Shown in pieces: positions 24,913-34,255 of a stretch of DNA of 64,000 nucleotides (within the stretch, counting starts at the first letter, position 1; each line of letters opens with the position of its first letter). The translations under genes were made by a program, and so were the position numbers. Source of the stretch: UMGS1590 sp036303105 (lineage in GTDB: Bacteria; Bacillota; Peptococcia; Peptococcales; Peptococcaceae); contig JAXJBF010000063.1 of NCBI GenBank assembly GCA_036303105.1, positions 1 through 64,000 on the forward strand, written 5' to 3'. The notes beneath the pieces were generated by a model. It saw only the letters and a program-made list of their open reading frames with translations, made no database searches and had not been told where the DNA came from.

Positions 24913-26730
24913 TTATTTACCAACACATTCGTCAAGTCCGAGTTTTTTCAGTGTTTCGTCTGTAGGAAATGCGTCAACCCAACCGCGTGCTTCATAATAC
25001 TGTGGCAGAGTAAGTGGTAATTGAGATACCATTCCTTCAGATGGGCCATCAGTAATTGGTTCTTGAAGCAGTCGTTTTGGCAATCTATCATCTTCAGGTT
25101 TCATACCTGCAGCTTTGTTAAACATTCGTTCGATATTGTAAATTCGATCACCAATATTGAGTACTTCTTCTACAGTCCAATTTGTGCCGGTTGCAGCATT
25201 TAGAAGAGCCGTGTATTCAGGTGCGCCCATTGCAAACGATGTGAATAAGCAATGTCCCATAGAGTCAATAACTGCAGTGAGATCCTGGAAAGTTTTTGCC
25301 CAGAACGCTTTGTCGGTTGTAACAGTGCGATCAAGTTGTTCTGGAAGTCCAAGAACTTCAGGAGAAATCATATAGCCGCGAACATGGCAACCGCCACGGT
25401 TAGATGTAGCATAAGTGATACCAATCCCTTGGATCGCACGTGCATCATAAGCTGGCATTTCTTGTTTTTTAACACTCATGGAAATTTCTGGATGGCCATA
25501 GTGCTCGCAGAGTCTTGCAGACCCAGAACTCATCAGCCAAGCGAGTTCAGATTCTGGATCGCCCATACGTTTGGTCCATTCAATAAGCGCATCTGTTGAA
25601 CCCCATTCAAGTGGAACACCGTCGCATTCTTCTTCTTTAATATATCCGCGCTGATACAATTCCATGGCTGCTGCAATGGTGCAAGGTGTAGAAATTGCAT
25701 CAAGTCCATACTCGTTACAGAGCATGTTACAAATATCAATGGTATTCAGATCGTTGTTGCCGCAGTTACCGCCATATGCCCAAATTGGTTCGTATTCTGG
25801 ACCACCAACAACTTTATCGCCAACTTTGATAACACGAGCACATGCAATTGGGCAGCGATAGCAGGCACCAGCTTTTACGAGATACGTATCGGCCAAAGTT
25901 TCACCGGAAATTTCATCACCATATTCTGCATAAGAACCTTGCCAGTTTTTGGTTGGAAATGCGCCAATGTTATTGACAATGTTAACCAGTACGGCGGTAC
26001 CAAGTTGACGTAATCCTGAACCAGTGACAGGATTTGCCTTGATTACTTCCATAGCATTTTTGGTAGCTTCTTTCAGTGCATCAATATCTGCGATGTTATC
26101 GAGGTTTTTGCGTGTAGCACGTACAACGATAGCTTTTAATTTTTTGCTACCCATGACAGCACCAACACCACTACGACCTGCAGCACGGTCTTTATCGTTC
26201 ATGATGGCGGCAAGCAGAACCTTTTTTTCACCGGCAGGACCAATATTCAATACCGAAAAATCGTTTCCGTGGCGTTCTTTTAATGTATCGTCAATGAGTT
26301 CGCTTTTCATTCCAAGTAAATCATCAGCGTTATGGAGTTCAATTTTGTCATCATCAATGGAAATGTAAGTCCATTCGGGTGCTTCGCCTTCAACAATAAT
26401 GGCATCCCAGCCCGCGTATTTTAACTTTGCGCCCCAAATACCACCGGAATTAGAGCATGCGATCATACCTGTCAATGGAGACTTTGTGACAACCATGTAG
26501 CGACCTGTAGATGGTGCTGCGGCACCGGTCATTGGTCCAGTGATATAAATCAGTTTGTTTTTTGGAGAAAGCGGATCAACTGTAGCGACACCTTCATCAT
26601 AAAGCAGTTTTGTACCAAGACCGCGGCCGCCGATAAACTTGTGGGCGAGTTCGAGGTCAAGTGGTTCAATTTTTATTTCACCGGTACTGAGATTGATGCG
26701 AGCGATTTTTTCATAATAAGCACCAGCCAT
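24913..26730 (-). CDS. aor: Aldehyde:ferredoxin oxidoreductase (tungsten-bis-pterin type)
   Basis: 605 residues, the full AOR length. Oxidises aldehydes to acids, or reduces acids, with ferredoxin in the cytoplasm. N-terminal domain with GGRGLGTKLLY and PSTGRYMVVTKSPLTG; [4Fe-4S] ligands C290-x2-C293-x3-C297, with the fourth Cys near residue 510 in the segment MGHCLFTSF. Pterin contacts lie around KDRAAGRSGVGAVMGSK and TSNRGGCHVRG. AAAGGAGG precedes the ATG. Metal choice (W or Mo) cannot be proven from sequence. The divergent and downstream genes supply the cofactor. Confidence 0.97.
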   Translation of the reverse strand: MAGAYYEKIARINLSTGEIKIEPLDLELAHKFIGGRGLGTKLLYDEGVATVDPLSPKNKLIYITGPMTGAAAPSTGRYMVVTKSPLTGMIACSNSGGIWGAKLKYAGWDAIIVEGEAPEWTYISIDDDKIELHNADDLLGMKSELIDDTLKERHGNDFSVLNIGPAGEKKVLLAAIMNDKDRAAGRSGVGAVMGSKKLKAIVVRATRKNLDNIADIDALKEATKNAMEVIKANPVTGSGLRQLGTAVLVNIVNNIGAFPTKNWQGSYAEYGDEISGETLADTYLVKAGACYRCPIACARVIKVGDKVVGGPEYEPIWAYGGNCGNNDLNTIDICNMLCNEYGLDAISTPCTIAAAMELYQRGYIKEEECDGVPLEWGSTDALIEWTKRMGDPESELAWLMSSGSARLCEHYGHPEISMSVKKQEMPAYDARAIQGIGITYATSNRGGCHVRGYMISPEVLGLPEQLDRTVTTDKAFWAKTFQDLTAVIDSMGHCLFTSFAMGAPEYTALLNAATGTNWTVEEVLNIGDRIYNIERMFNKAAGMKPEDDRLPKRLLQEPITDGPSEGMVSQLPLTLPQYYEARGWVDAFPTDETLKKLGLDECVGK

Positions 26731-26799
26731 AGTGAATTCCTCCTTTGATTTTTATGAAAATTCATATCCTCTTGAAATATTTTGACTACTCTATCTTTT

Positions 26800-26827
26800 A
26801 TTATAGGGGTTAAGAATACAATAACAA
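26800..26827 (-). promoter_or_regulatory. Promoter of aor
   Basis: On the minus strand TTGTTA (26822-26827) and TATAAT (26800-26805) are 16 bp apart, giving a leader of roughly 63 nt before the aor ribosome site. Confidence 0.7.
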
Positions 26828-26849
26828 GATGAGAAAAGGATGTTCGTGC

Positions 26850-26875
26850 GAAACAGCATGAAAGCGTGCCGTTTC
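26850..26875. repeat. Inverted repeat between the divergent promoters
   Basis: 11-nt arms (26850-26860 and 26865-26875, two positions pair only as G-U) around AAAG. It lies just upstream of the aor -35 box and is a candidate operator for the neighbouring HTH regulator. Confidence 0.4.
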
Positions 26876-26964
26876 ATACATAGTATTTTAATGTTTTATC
26901 TCTGGGAATGTGTGAAATGAGACGAAATAAGCCGATTATGGATGTGACGTGTATATCGGCAAAC

Positions 26965-26993
26965 TTGTTTGAAAAATGAAAAAAACGTATAAT
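26965..26993 (+). promoter_or_regulatory. Promoter of the molybdenum-cofactor operon
   Basis: TTGTTT and TATAAT with a 17-bp spacer, 46 nt before the HTH-PBP start. It probably drives all genes through mogA, since they overlap or lie within 5 nt of each other. Confidence 0.75.
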
Positions 26994-27038
26994 GGAAAGA
27001 GAAAAACAGTTATATAACAGAAGATGGGAGGGAATAAA

Positions 27039-27974
27039 ATGGCCCAGAATAAATCACTTTCCACGCAGGAGGTCGCTGATATTCTTCATGTTAGCAAGTC
27101 GACCATTTATGATTTAATTCGGCGCGGCGAAATTCGTTCCTATAAAATAGGTCGCAAAGTGCGTTTTACACAAGATGATGTTGATGCTTATATCGCACGG
27201 TCACGCAGTGAAAACAGTGTGAAAGCTGTACAAAAAATCCAGACACATTCGACCTTGCTGACGCCGCCGGAAGGCGAAAGGCCAGATTTAATTATTTCTG
27301 GACAGGACGTATTGCTGGATATTCTGGCAAATTATCTTCATCAAAGTGGTGTTAATGCAGCACGCACCTACCTTTCTGGTTTTGAAGGATTATTGTCATT
27401 GTATCAAGAAAAAATACATGTGTGTGCGAGTCATTTATTTGATGGAGAAGATTATAATAGTTCCTTTGTGCGCTTTTTGATGCCTGGTGTTTCTGCAGTT
27501 TTGGTTAATTTATCTTATCGTATTCAAGGATTTTATGTTAAAAAGGGGAATCCTAAAGAAATTCATGGCTGGGAAGACCTGAGACGTGGCGATTTAAAAT
27601 TGTTGAATCGTCGCGAAGGATCTAGTTCGCGCATCTTATTGGATGTTCAAATGAAAAAGATGGGCATTTTGCCAGAAAAAATTTCCGGATACACGACGGT
27701 GATGAAATCACATTTGACAGTTGCTGCCGCAATTGCTGAAGGAGAAGCTGATTTTGCTCTTGGAACAGAACGAATTTCAAATCAAATAGATGGTATTGAT
27801 TTTATTCCATTGATGAAAGAACGATATGATCTTGTGCTTCGAAAATCTTTTCTTGACTCAGTGCCTGCTCAAAGAATGTTAGAAATATTGAATATGCCTG
27901 CTTTCCGAGCAGAAATATCACATTATACGGGCAATGATTACAGAGATCTAGGGAAGATCATTAAGGAGGTATAA
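27039..27974 (+). CDS. Excisionase-type HTH regulator with periplasmic-binding-like domain
   Basis: 311 residues. Residues 1-55 are a MerR/excisionase-type helix-turn-helix (LSTQEVADILHVSKSTIYDL, then a wing with YKIGRKVRFTQDD). Residues about 80-305 are a PBP-like ligand-binding domain that resembles the C-terminus of the second MoeA here (GSSSRILLD versus GSGTRVLMD). It is probably a one-component regulator that senses molybdate, tungstate or a pterin and controls this operon and aor. The ATG at 27039 follows GGGAGGG. First gene of the operon, 3 nt before moeA. Confidence 0.85.
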   Translation: MAQNKSLSTQEVADILHVSKSTIYDLIRRGEIRSYKIGRKVRFTQDDVDAYIARSRSENSVKAVQKIQTHSTLLTPPEGERPDLIISGQDVLLDILANYLHQSGVNAARTYLSGFEGLLSLYQEKIHVCASHLFDGEDYNSSFVRFLMPGVSAVLVNLSYRIQGFYVKKGNPKEIHGWEDLRRGDLKLLNRREGSSSRILLDVQMKKMGILPEKISGYTTVMKSHLTVAAAIAEGEADFALGTERISNQIDGIDFIPLMKERYDLVLRKSFLDSVPAQRMLEILNMPAFRAEISHYTGNDYRDLGKIIKEV

Positions 27975-27977
27975 GAT

Positions 27978-29201
27978 ATGCTTGAAGTAAAGACTCCTCA
28001 AGAAGTCATATCTTTAATTAATACCGAGTTTACGGTATTGTCTGATCAAGTGGAAATCGTTTCGTTGGATCGAGCGATTGGCCGGGTTCTTGCTGAAGAT
28101 GTGATTGCTAAAGAATATGTGCCAGATTTTAATCGCTCAACAGTAGATGGTTATGCTGTTAGGGCACGAGATACGTTCGGATGTACAGATGCTATTCCAG
28201 CTATATTACCATTGGCGGGAGAAATCTTTATGGGAGAAGGTGCGGGTTTACCGTTGCAGCCAGAAACTTGTGTAGCTGTACCAACTGGCGGTGCTGTTCC
28301 AGAAGGCGCAGATAGCGTTGTGATGGTTGAATACACTGATAATTATGGTGATGGGACAATTGGGGTTACAAAACCAGTGGCACCTGGTCAAAATTTGATT
28401 TTTCGGGGTGACGATGTTTATCCTGGAAAAATCATATTGAAAGCAGGGCGAGTGTTAAGTGCGCAAGATATTGGTGCTTTGGCTGCAATTGGCCAAGTAA
28501 ATATTCGGGTATCTAAAAAAATATGTGTTGGTATTATTTCAACTGGTGATGAATTGGTTCCACCTGAAAATATGCCAGGGCCAGGGCAGATACGTGATGT
28601 CAACAGTGTGATGTTGCAATCTATGCTTCAAGTTCAAGGCGTTCAGGTAAAACAATATGGCATTGTGATTGATGATGCAAAACAGTTAGCATCTAAAGTT
28701 GATCAAGCGCTGGAAGAATGTGATGTAGTAGTATTATCAGGTGGCAGTAGCGTTGGTGTAAAAGATGTTACCTGTCAAATTATCGAAGAGCGCGGTACAT
28801 TACTTTTTCATGGAATCGCTATTAAGCCAGGAAAACCTACAATTTTTGGTAAAAATGGAAATCAACCTCTCATTGGCTTGCCTGGTCATCCTGTAGCGGC
28901 ATACTTTATTACAAAATTATTTGTTTTGCCATTATTGGGACGACTAATGGGACGTGAAATGAAAAATTATACCGTTACTGCACATTTAAGTGAAAATGTC
29001 AGTGCTAACCATGGTCGTGCTCAGTATCAATCGTGCCATTTAGAAGCAGATGGTGAAGGATGGATTGCACATCCTGTTCGCGGCAAATCGGGTTTAATTA
29101 CAGCATTGGCGGGTAGTGATGGATATTTTTGCATTGATCGAGATTGTGAGGGCCTGCCACAAGGTGCTGAAATTCAAGTAACAATATGTTCGGGGGATTG
29201 A
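27978..29201 (+). CDS. moeA: Molybdopterin molybdenumtransferase MoeA
   Basis: 407 residues, the standard MoeA length. Inserts molybdenum (or tungsten) into adenylated molybdopterin. The domain order is normal: VPDFNRSTVDGYAVRARD near the N-terminus, the MogA-like domain with ISTGDELV and LSGGSSVGVKD, and a C-terminal beta domain after IKPGKPTIFG and GLPGHPVAA. AAGGAGG lies before the ATG. A second, fused MoeA follows after 4 nt; duplicated MoeA is common where tungsten is used. Confidence 0.95.
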   Translation: MLEVKTPQEVISLINTEFTVLSDQVEIVSLDRAIGRVLAEDVIAKEYVPDFNRSTVDGYAVRARDTFGCTDAIPAILPLAGEIFMGEGAGLPLQPETCVAVPTGGAVPEGADSVVMVEYTDNYGDGTIGVTKPVAPGQNLIFRGDDVYPGKIILKAGRVLSAQDIGALAAIGQVNIRVSKKICVGIISTGDELVPPENMPGPGQIRDVNSVMLQSMLQVQGVQVKQYGIVIDDAKQLASKVDQALEECDVVVLSGGSSVGVKDVTCQIIEERGTLLFHGIAIKPGKPTIFGKNGNQPLIGLPGHPVAAYFITKLFVLPLLGRLMGREMKNYTVTAHLSENVSANHGRAQYQSCHLEADGEGWIAHPVRGKSGLITALAGSDGYFCIDRDCEGLPQGAEIQVTICSGD

Positions 29202-29205
29202 AAAT

Positions 29206-31116
29206 ATGAGTTTTGAATACTTAACAAATATACCTTTAGACCAAGCAAAGAAAGATTATATGAACAAATTGGTTGGAAATGGATTTGGTGGTCAAAGCGA
29301 GACCATTCCGGTTCATGATGCATGCGGTCGCGTCACTGCGCAAGCGGTATATGCTAATATTTGTGCTCCGCATTATGCCGCTAGTGCGATGGATGGTATA
29401 GCTGTTCATGCAAAAGATACCTTTGGGGCAACCGAGACGACGCCAATTAAACTTACGCCACAGCAGTATGTGGTTGTGGATACAGGTGATCCAGTTCCTG
29501 AGAATTGCGATGCTGTTATCATGGTTGAAGATATCGTGCGGAATGATGATGAGACTGTAACAATTTATTCTTCAGCAGCGCCGTGGCAACACATTAGACA
29601 AATTGGTGAAGATATCTGTGCAGGTGAAATGATTTTAGCTTCTTATATGAAAGTTACTCCTGCAGCAATTGGAGCTATGATAGCTGGTGGAGTCATGGAA
29701 ATTGATGTAATAAAAAAACCGGTTATTGGTATTATTCCTACAGGAGATGAAATTGTTTCACCTTGTGCAGATCCAAAACCTGGTGATATTCTGGAATTTA
29801 ACTCTTCTATTTTTTCTACCATGATAGAACAATGGGGAGCCGAATCTAAGACATATCCAATTGTTCCAGATAAATTTGATGCTATTTATGATATGGTATC
29901 TCGAGCAGTTGATGAGTGTGATATTGTTATATTAAATGCGGGCTCATCGGCGGGAAGAGAAGACTATTCTGTATCAGTTATACGAAAAATCGGTGAAGTC
30001 ATTTACCATGGTGTTGCTATAAAACCAGGAAAACCGGCTATTTTAGGATGTTGTGGTTCAGTGCCAATTCTGGGGGTACCAGGCTATCCTGTTAGCGGGA
30101 TTATTGTTGTTGAGGCATTCTTAAAGCCGATTATTTCACAGTGGCTACATACTAATATTGTAAACGAGAGAATGGTTACAGCTATTTTGACACGTCCTGT
30201 TGTTAGTGGTTTGAAATATCAAGAATTTGTACGCGTTCGAATGGGTGTTGTTGGTGAGAAGTTAACTGCTTCGCCGCTGAGTCGTGGTGCTGGAGTTGTA
30301 TCTTCATTTATGAAGGCGGATGGTATTCTAGAAGTGCCTCAAGGCACTGAAGGATTTGAAGCGGGTGAAATGGTACAAGTTCGTTTGCTGAGCGAGTTAG
30401 ATAAACTAAAAAGTACTCTAGTTGTTATTGGAAGCCATGATCCCTTACTTGATGAAGTTGCGGATATGATGCATCGTGAAGATACTAATGTTTATATGAA
30501 TAGTACACATGTTGGTTCTATGGGAGGAATCATGGCTATTCGGCGTGGTGAAGCGCATGCTGCTGGATGCCATTTGCTGGATACAGAAACAGGAAAATAT
30601 AATGTTTCTTTTTTAAAAAAATATTTTCCAAATGGTGGTATTCGCTTGGTACGATGCGTTGGCCGTCAACAAGGTTTGATGATTGCAAAAGGTAATCCAC
30701 TAGGCATTCATGACTTTGCTGATATTGCTAAAGATGGGGTACGATATGTTAATCGACAAAAAGGTTCAGGAACGCGTGTTTTAATGGACTATTTATGTCA
30801 AGAACATCATGTTGATCCAGATCACATTTATGGATATGAACGAGAAGAATTAACGCATACCTCTGTGGCTGCTCAGATTGCAAATGGCAGTGCTGATGCA
30901 GGAATGGGAATTTATTCGGCAGCTAAATTATATGATTTGGAATTTTTGCCGATTTGTATTGAAGAATATGATCTTATTATTCCTGATCATGCATGGGGGA
31001 CATCTGTTGTTCAACAATTAATAACAACGTTGAAGAGCCCAGCTTTCAAAGAGAAAATGCTTTCGATGGGCGGTTACACCGTTGATCAACCGGGCGAAAT
31101 TATTCCTTTAGAATGA
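29206..31116 (+). CDS. MoeA fused to a periplasmic-binding-like domain
   Basis: 636 residues. Residues 1-395 are MoeA-like (SAMDGIAVHAKD, IPTGDEIVSP, LNAGSSAGREDYSV, GVPGYPVSG). Residues about 400-630 are a PBP-like domain with a GSGTRVLMDYL phosphate/oxyanion-type loop, as in the regulator at the operon head. The fusion may deliver or sense the metal oxyanion during insertion. It probably acts on a different metal or target enzyme from the first MoeA. Overlaps the next gene by 4 nt. Confidence 0.92.
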   Translation: MSFEYLTNIPLDQAKKDYMNKLVGNGFGGQSETIPVHDACGRVTAQAVYANICAPHYAASAMDGIAVHAKDTFGATETTPIKLTPQQYVVVDTGDPVPENCDAVIMVEDIVRNDDETVTIYSSAAPWQHIRQIGEDICAGEMILASYMKVTPAAIGAMIAGGVMEIDVIKKPVIGIIPTGDEIVSPCADPKPGDILEFNSSIFSTMIEQWGAESKTYPIVPDKFDAIYDMVSRAVDECDIVILNAGSSAGREDYSVSVIRKIGEVIYHGVAIKPGKPAILGCCGSVPILGVPGYPVSGIIVVEAFLKPIISQWLHTNIVNERMVTAILTRPVVSGLKYQEFVRVRMGVVGEKLTASPLSRGAGVVSSFMKADGILEVPQGTEGFEAGEMVQVRLLSELDKLKSTLVVIGSHDPLLDEVADMMHREDTNVYMNSTHVGSMGGIMAIRRGEAHAAGCHLLDTETGKYNVSFLKKYFPNGGIRLVRCVGRQQGLMIAKGNPLGIHDFADIAKDGVRYVNRQKGSGTRVLMDYLCQEHHVDPDHIYGYEREELTHTSVAAQIANGSADAGMGIYSAAKLYDLEFLPICIEEYDLIIPDHAWGTSVVQQLITTLKSPAFKEKMLSMGGYTVDQPGEIIPLE

Positions 31117-32453
31117 TGGCTATAAAGAATGTAGATGTTTTAGTGATCGGTGGCGGTCTGTTAGGATGCTTTACAGCACGTAATCTGTGTCGATGGAATT
31201 TGGATACACTATTGATCGAAGCTGAAGAAGATGTTTGCATGGGCATTACTCGAGCAAATTCTGCCATTGTTTATAGTGGTTGCGATAATAAGCCAGGAAG
31301 TTTAAAAGCAAGATTAACTGTAAAGAGTAATCGTTGTTTTGCTACGTTATGTAATGAACTAGATGTTTCGTTTAAACAATGTGGAAGTTTGATGGTAAGT
31401 GAGAGTTCTAAAGCAGATGCTATATTAGAGAAAAAGCTTTATCAAGGATGGCAAAATGGTGTGACAGAGATGCATATTTTATCTGGTGAAGAAGCGCGGA
31501 AAATCGAGCCTTTACTTTCTGCATCAATTACATCAGCGCTGTATGTACCATGTAGTGCAACGGTGAATCCTTGGCAATTAGGCATTGCTGCTTTGGAAAA
31601 TGCAGTTGCAAATGGTTGTTGTGTTGAAAGACAGACGTGTGTTATAACTATCGTTCAAGAAAATGATAGTTATATTGTGGAAACAAATAGAGGTGTTATT
31701 CGATGCCGTGCTATTGTTAATTGCGCGGGTTTATCTTCTGTACAAATTCAGGAGATGGTTTTTGCTTCATTGGTTCGTTTGAAATATGATGCAGCAGACT
31801 ATTTAGTTTTCGATAAAGCGGCACCCATACCACAACATATTATTTTTCAAGAGAACGAAGATGGAAAAGGTGCTACATTGGTTCCGACTATTGAAGGCAC
31901 ATTGTTGGTAGGCTCACCTGCACGGCCATTATCGTCTGAATTTTGGGCCACAACCTTAGAAGGGCTAGAAAAGCTAACTGTACTAACTAAACGGCTTTTG
32001 CCGAAATTAAATATGGACGCAATTATCCGTTCGTTTGCTGCGGTACGACCAAATCCATATATGGTTTCAAAAGAAAAGAAGCGATTGAATGATTTTATGA
32101 TTGAGAGACCTGCAGCAAACTTTTTTAGCTTTATTGGCATAAAAACTCCTGGCCTGACATGTGCAAATGAGCTGGGAGCTTATGTAGCTGAACAATTAGC
32201 TGTTTACTTAAGTGCATCTGAAAATAAAAATTTTTCTCCTTATCGCCAGCATAATTATAAAAAAGACCATGAAATTATATGTCAATGTGAACAAATTACA
32301 AAAGGAGAAATAATGACAGCGATTGCAAATGGTGCATGCACAGTAGATGGAGTAAAACATCGTGTTGGATGTGGTATGGGACGATGTCAAGGTGCACGTT
32401 GTAGATATCGCATTGAAAAATTATTAGAGGAAAGTAAGCATGGAATATTGTGA
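31113..32453 (+). CDS. FAD-dependent oxidoreductase with BFD-type [2Fe-2S] domain, GlpA-like
   Basis: 446 residues. DVLVIGGGLLG (Rossmann FAD site) and a DAO/GlpA-type catalytic domain to about 375, then a BFD-like [2Fe-2S] domain with CQCE and CGMGRCQGARC. Relatives oxidise glycerol-3-phosphate or 2-hydroxy/amino acids together with a second NAD/FAD protein, here the next gene. Its position inside a molybdenum-cofactor operon divergent from aor suggests an electron-transfer or substrate link to that enzyme; this is inference. Start at 31113 or 31116 (adjacent ATGs). Confidence 0.88.
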   Translation: MMAIKNVDVLVIGGGLLGCFTARNLCRWNLDTLLIEAEEDVCMGITRANSAIVYSGCDNKPGSLKARLTVKSNRCFATLCNELDVSFKQCGSLMVSESSKADAILEKKLYQGWQNGVTEMHILSGEEARKIEPLLSASITSALYVPCSATVNPWQLGIAALENAVANGCCVERQTCVITIVQENDSYIVETNRGVIRCRAIVNCAGLSSVQIQEMVFASLVRLKYDAADYLVFDKAAPIPQHIIFQENEDGKGATLVPTIEGTLLVGSPARPLSSEFWATTLEGLEKLTVLTKRLLPKLNMDAIIRSFAAVRPNPYMVSKEKKRLNDFMIERPAANFFSFIGIKTPGLTCANELGAYVAEQLAVYLSASENKNFSPYRQHNYKKDHEIICQCEQITKGEIMTAIANGACTVDGVKHRVGCGMGRCQGARCRYRIEKLLEESKHGIL

Positions 32454-33303
32454 TGTTTTGATTGTAGGTGGTGGGGTTGCAGGCATAATGACAGCAAAGT
32501 CGATTGCTGGTAAAGGCATGCAGGTATGCCTTGTGGATACAAAATCGTCACTAGGAGGTATTTTACTGCAGTGTTTTCACCATGGTTTTGGACAAGGTAA
32601 AGATGGGCCAACATATATTCAAGAATTGACTTCGGATTTCCCTGATTCGGTACGTGTTTTGCTTCATACGACGGTTCTATCTGTATCAGAAGAAAAAGTG
32701 GCTCATTTAATAGGAACTGAAATAGGAGAGCAATTTTTTTCGTTTGATCAGCTTGTGTTGGCAACTGGATGTTACGAAATACCGATTGGAGCGTTGCCTG
32801 TCGCAGGTACGCGGCCTAATGGTATTTACACAGCTGGACAGATGCAAGAAATGATTAATCTATATGGATTTAATCCTAAAGGGCCTATTGTTATTTTAGG
32901 CAGTGGAGATTTAGGATTGATCATGGCTGCTCAACTGGGGAGAATTGGGATTGATGTGACAATTATTGAAAAAAAAGCATGTTGCGGAGGGCTAAAGCAC
33001 AATCAAAATTGTCTGAATCTAAGAAATATCCATTTGATTTGTCAAAATACAGTCCAAGAGATTTATGGAAAACATTCGTTGATCGGAGTGCGATTAACAA
33101 ATGGTGTATATCTTCCGTGTAAAACATTATTAGTAGCAGTTGGTTTGCGTCCTGAGCAATCATTAGCAAAATATACGGACGATAAACCATGGCTTCATTT
33201 TTGTGGAAATTGTCATAAAGTGCAAGCTATGGTAGAAGGTGTCATAAGGGAGGGAAAAGAGGTCGGAAGAAAAGTTTTTTTATCAATGGAGGGAAGACAA
33301 TGA
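32440..33303 (+). CDS. Compact NAD(P)/FAD oxidoreductase, GlpB-partner-like
   Basis: 287 residues. FAD site DVLIVGGGVAG, the family block GGILLQCFHHGFG, the ATGCYE strand, a second Rossmann site VILGSGDLGL and a C-terminal FCGNCHKVQ segment. Proteins paired with GlpA-like subunits are usually about 400 residues; this one is shorter, with both nucleotide sites kept, so it looks compact and not truncated. The DUF1667 protein that often completes such trios is absent. Overlaps both neighbours (14 nt and 4 nt). Confidence 0.85.
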   Translation: MEYCDVLIVGGGVAGIMTAKSIAGKGMQVCLVDTKSSLGGILLQCFHHGFGQGKDGPTYIQELTSDFPDSVRVLLHTTVLSVSEEKVAHLIGTEIGEQFFSFDQLVLATGCYEIPIGALPVAGTRPNGIYTAGQMQEMINLYGFNPKGPIVILGSGDLGLIMAAQLGRIGIDVTIIEKKACCGGLKHNQNCLNLRNIHLICQNTVQEIYGKHSLIGVRLTNGVYLPCKTLLVAVGLRPEQSLAKYTDDKPWLHFCGNCHKVQAMVEGVIREGKEVGRKVFLSMEGRQ

Positions 33304-34253
33304 TTGACCAATATGGACGAGATATTACGTATATGCGCGTTTCTGTAACGGAACGTTGCAATTTACGATGCCGATATTGTATGCCAGAAACAGGTATCGT
33401 AAAGAAAAGCCATGAAGACATGCTCACCGAAGATGAATTGATCCATGCTATTGAGGCAGCAGCTGAATTAGGCATTCGAAAAATACGGATCACGGGTGGA
33501 GAACCGTTGGTAAAGAAGAATATTGTTTCAATTTGTCGTCGAACTGCTGCAATAAACGGCATCGAAGAAGTTTGCATGACAACGAATGGCATATTGTTAC
33601 CAGATTTTGCTAAGCCGTTATATAAAGCTGGTGTACAAAGATTGAACATAAGTGTGGATACCTTGGATTCTGTTAAGTATTCGTATATTACTCGATATGG
33701 AAAGATTGATGATTTTTTTAAGGGACTTGAAACTGCTTTAGAAGTCGGTTACCAAAAAATAAAATTAAACACGGTTCTAATTGGTGGTTTTAACGATGAT
33801 GAAATTCGTTCCTTGGCAGAATTAACGTTACGTTATCCTGTGGATGTAAGGTTCATAGAGTTGATGCCAATGTTGGATCATCCAGATTTTGATGAACATG
33901 CGTTTATTCCATATACATGTGTTTTGGATGCTTTGCCTGAAGCGGAGCCTGAAAATCCTGATGGAGGTGTGGCAAAATTATATAGACTACCTAACGCTCA
34001 AGGTCGTATTGGTCTGATTAGTCCTGTAAGTGCACATTTTTGTGGTGAATGTAACCGCATTCGTTTGACGGCTGATGGAAAAATAAAGCCTTGCTTGCAT
34101 TCATCTGAAGAGTTGTCTTTAAAAGGGTTAGATAAAGATGACATGTGTGCGCTATTAAAAAAAGCTATTTGGCATAAACCGCAGTGGCATGGTGATCTTG
34201 ATGCACATCATCACTCACAAGCGGGACGTAATATGAATCAAATTGGAGGTTGA
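33300..34253 (+). CDS. moaA: GTP 3',8-cyclase MoaA (radical SAM)
   Basis: First committed step of molybdopterin synthesis: cyclisation of GTP with MoaC. 317 residues. N-terminal SAM cluster motif CNLRCRYC, ITGGEPL, and the C-terminal second cluster with CGECNRIRLTADGKIKPC. The protein ends in Gly-Gly, needed for activity in MoaA. Overlaps the preceding FAD gene by 4 nt. Confidence 0.97.
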   Translation: MIDQYGRDITYMRVSVTERCNLRCRYCMPETGIVKKSHEDMLTEDELIHAIEAAAELGIRKIRITGGEPLVKKNIVSICRRTAAINGIEEVCMTTNGILLPDFAKPLYKAGVQRLNISVDTLDSVKYSYITRYGKIDDFFKGLETALEVGYQKIKLNTVLIGGFNDDEIRSLAELTLRYPVDVRFIELMPMLDHPDFDEHAFIPYTCVLDALPEAEPENPDGGVAKLYRLPNAQGRIGLISPVSAHFCGECNRIRLTADGKIKPCLHSSEELSLKGLDKDDMCALLKKAIWHKPQWHGDLDAHHHSQAGRNMNQIGG

Positions 34254-34255
34254 TT

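Larger units (their letters stand above)
26731..27038. other. Divergent intergenic control region of the aor and moeA operons
   Basis: 308 nt without a gene. It holds back-to-back promoters for aor (minus) and the HTH-PBP operon (plus), and one inverted repeat between them. I see no full molybdenum-cofactor riboswitch: the aor leader is only about 60 nt. Confidence 0.7.
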
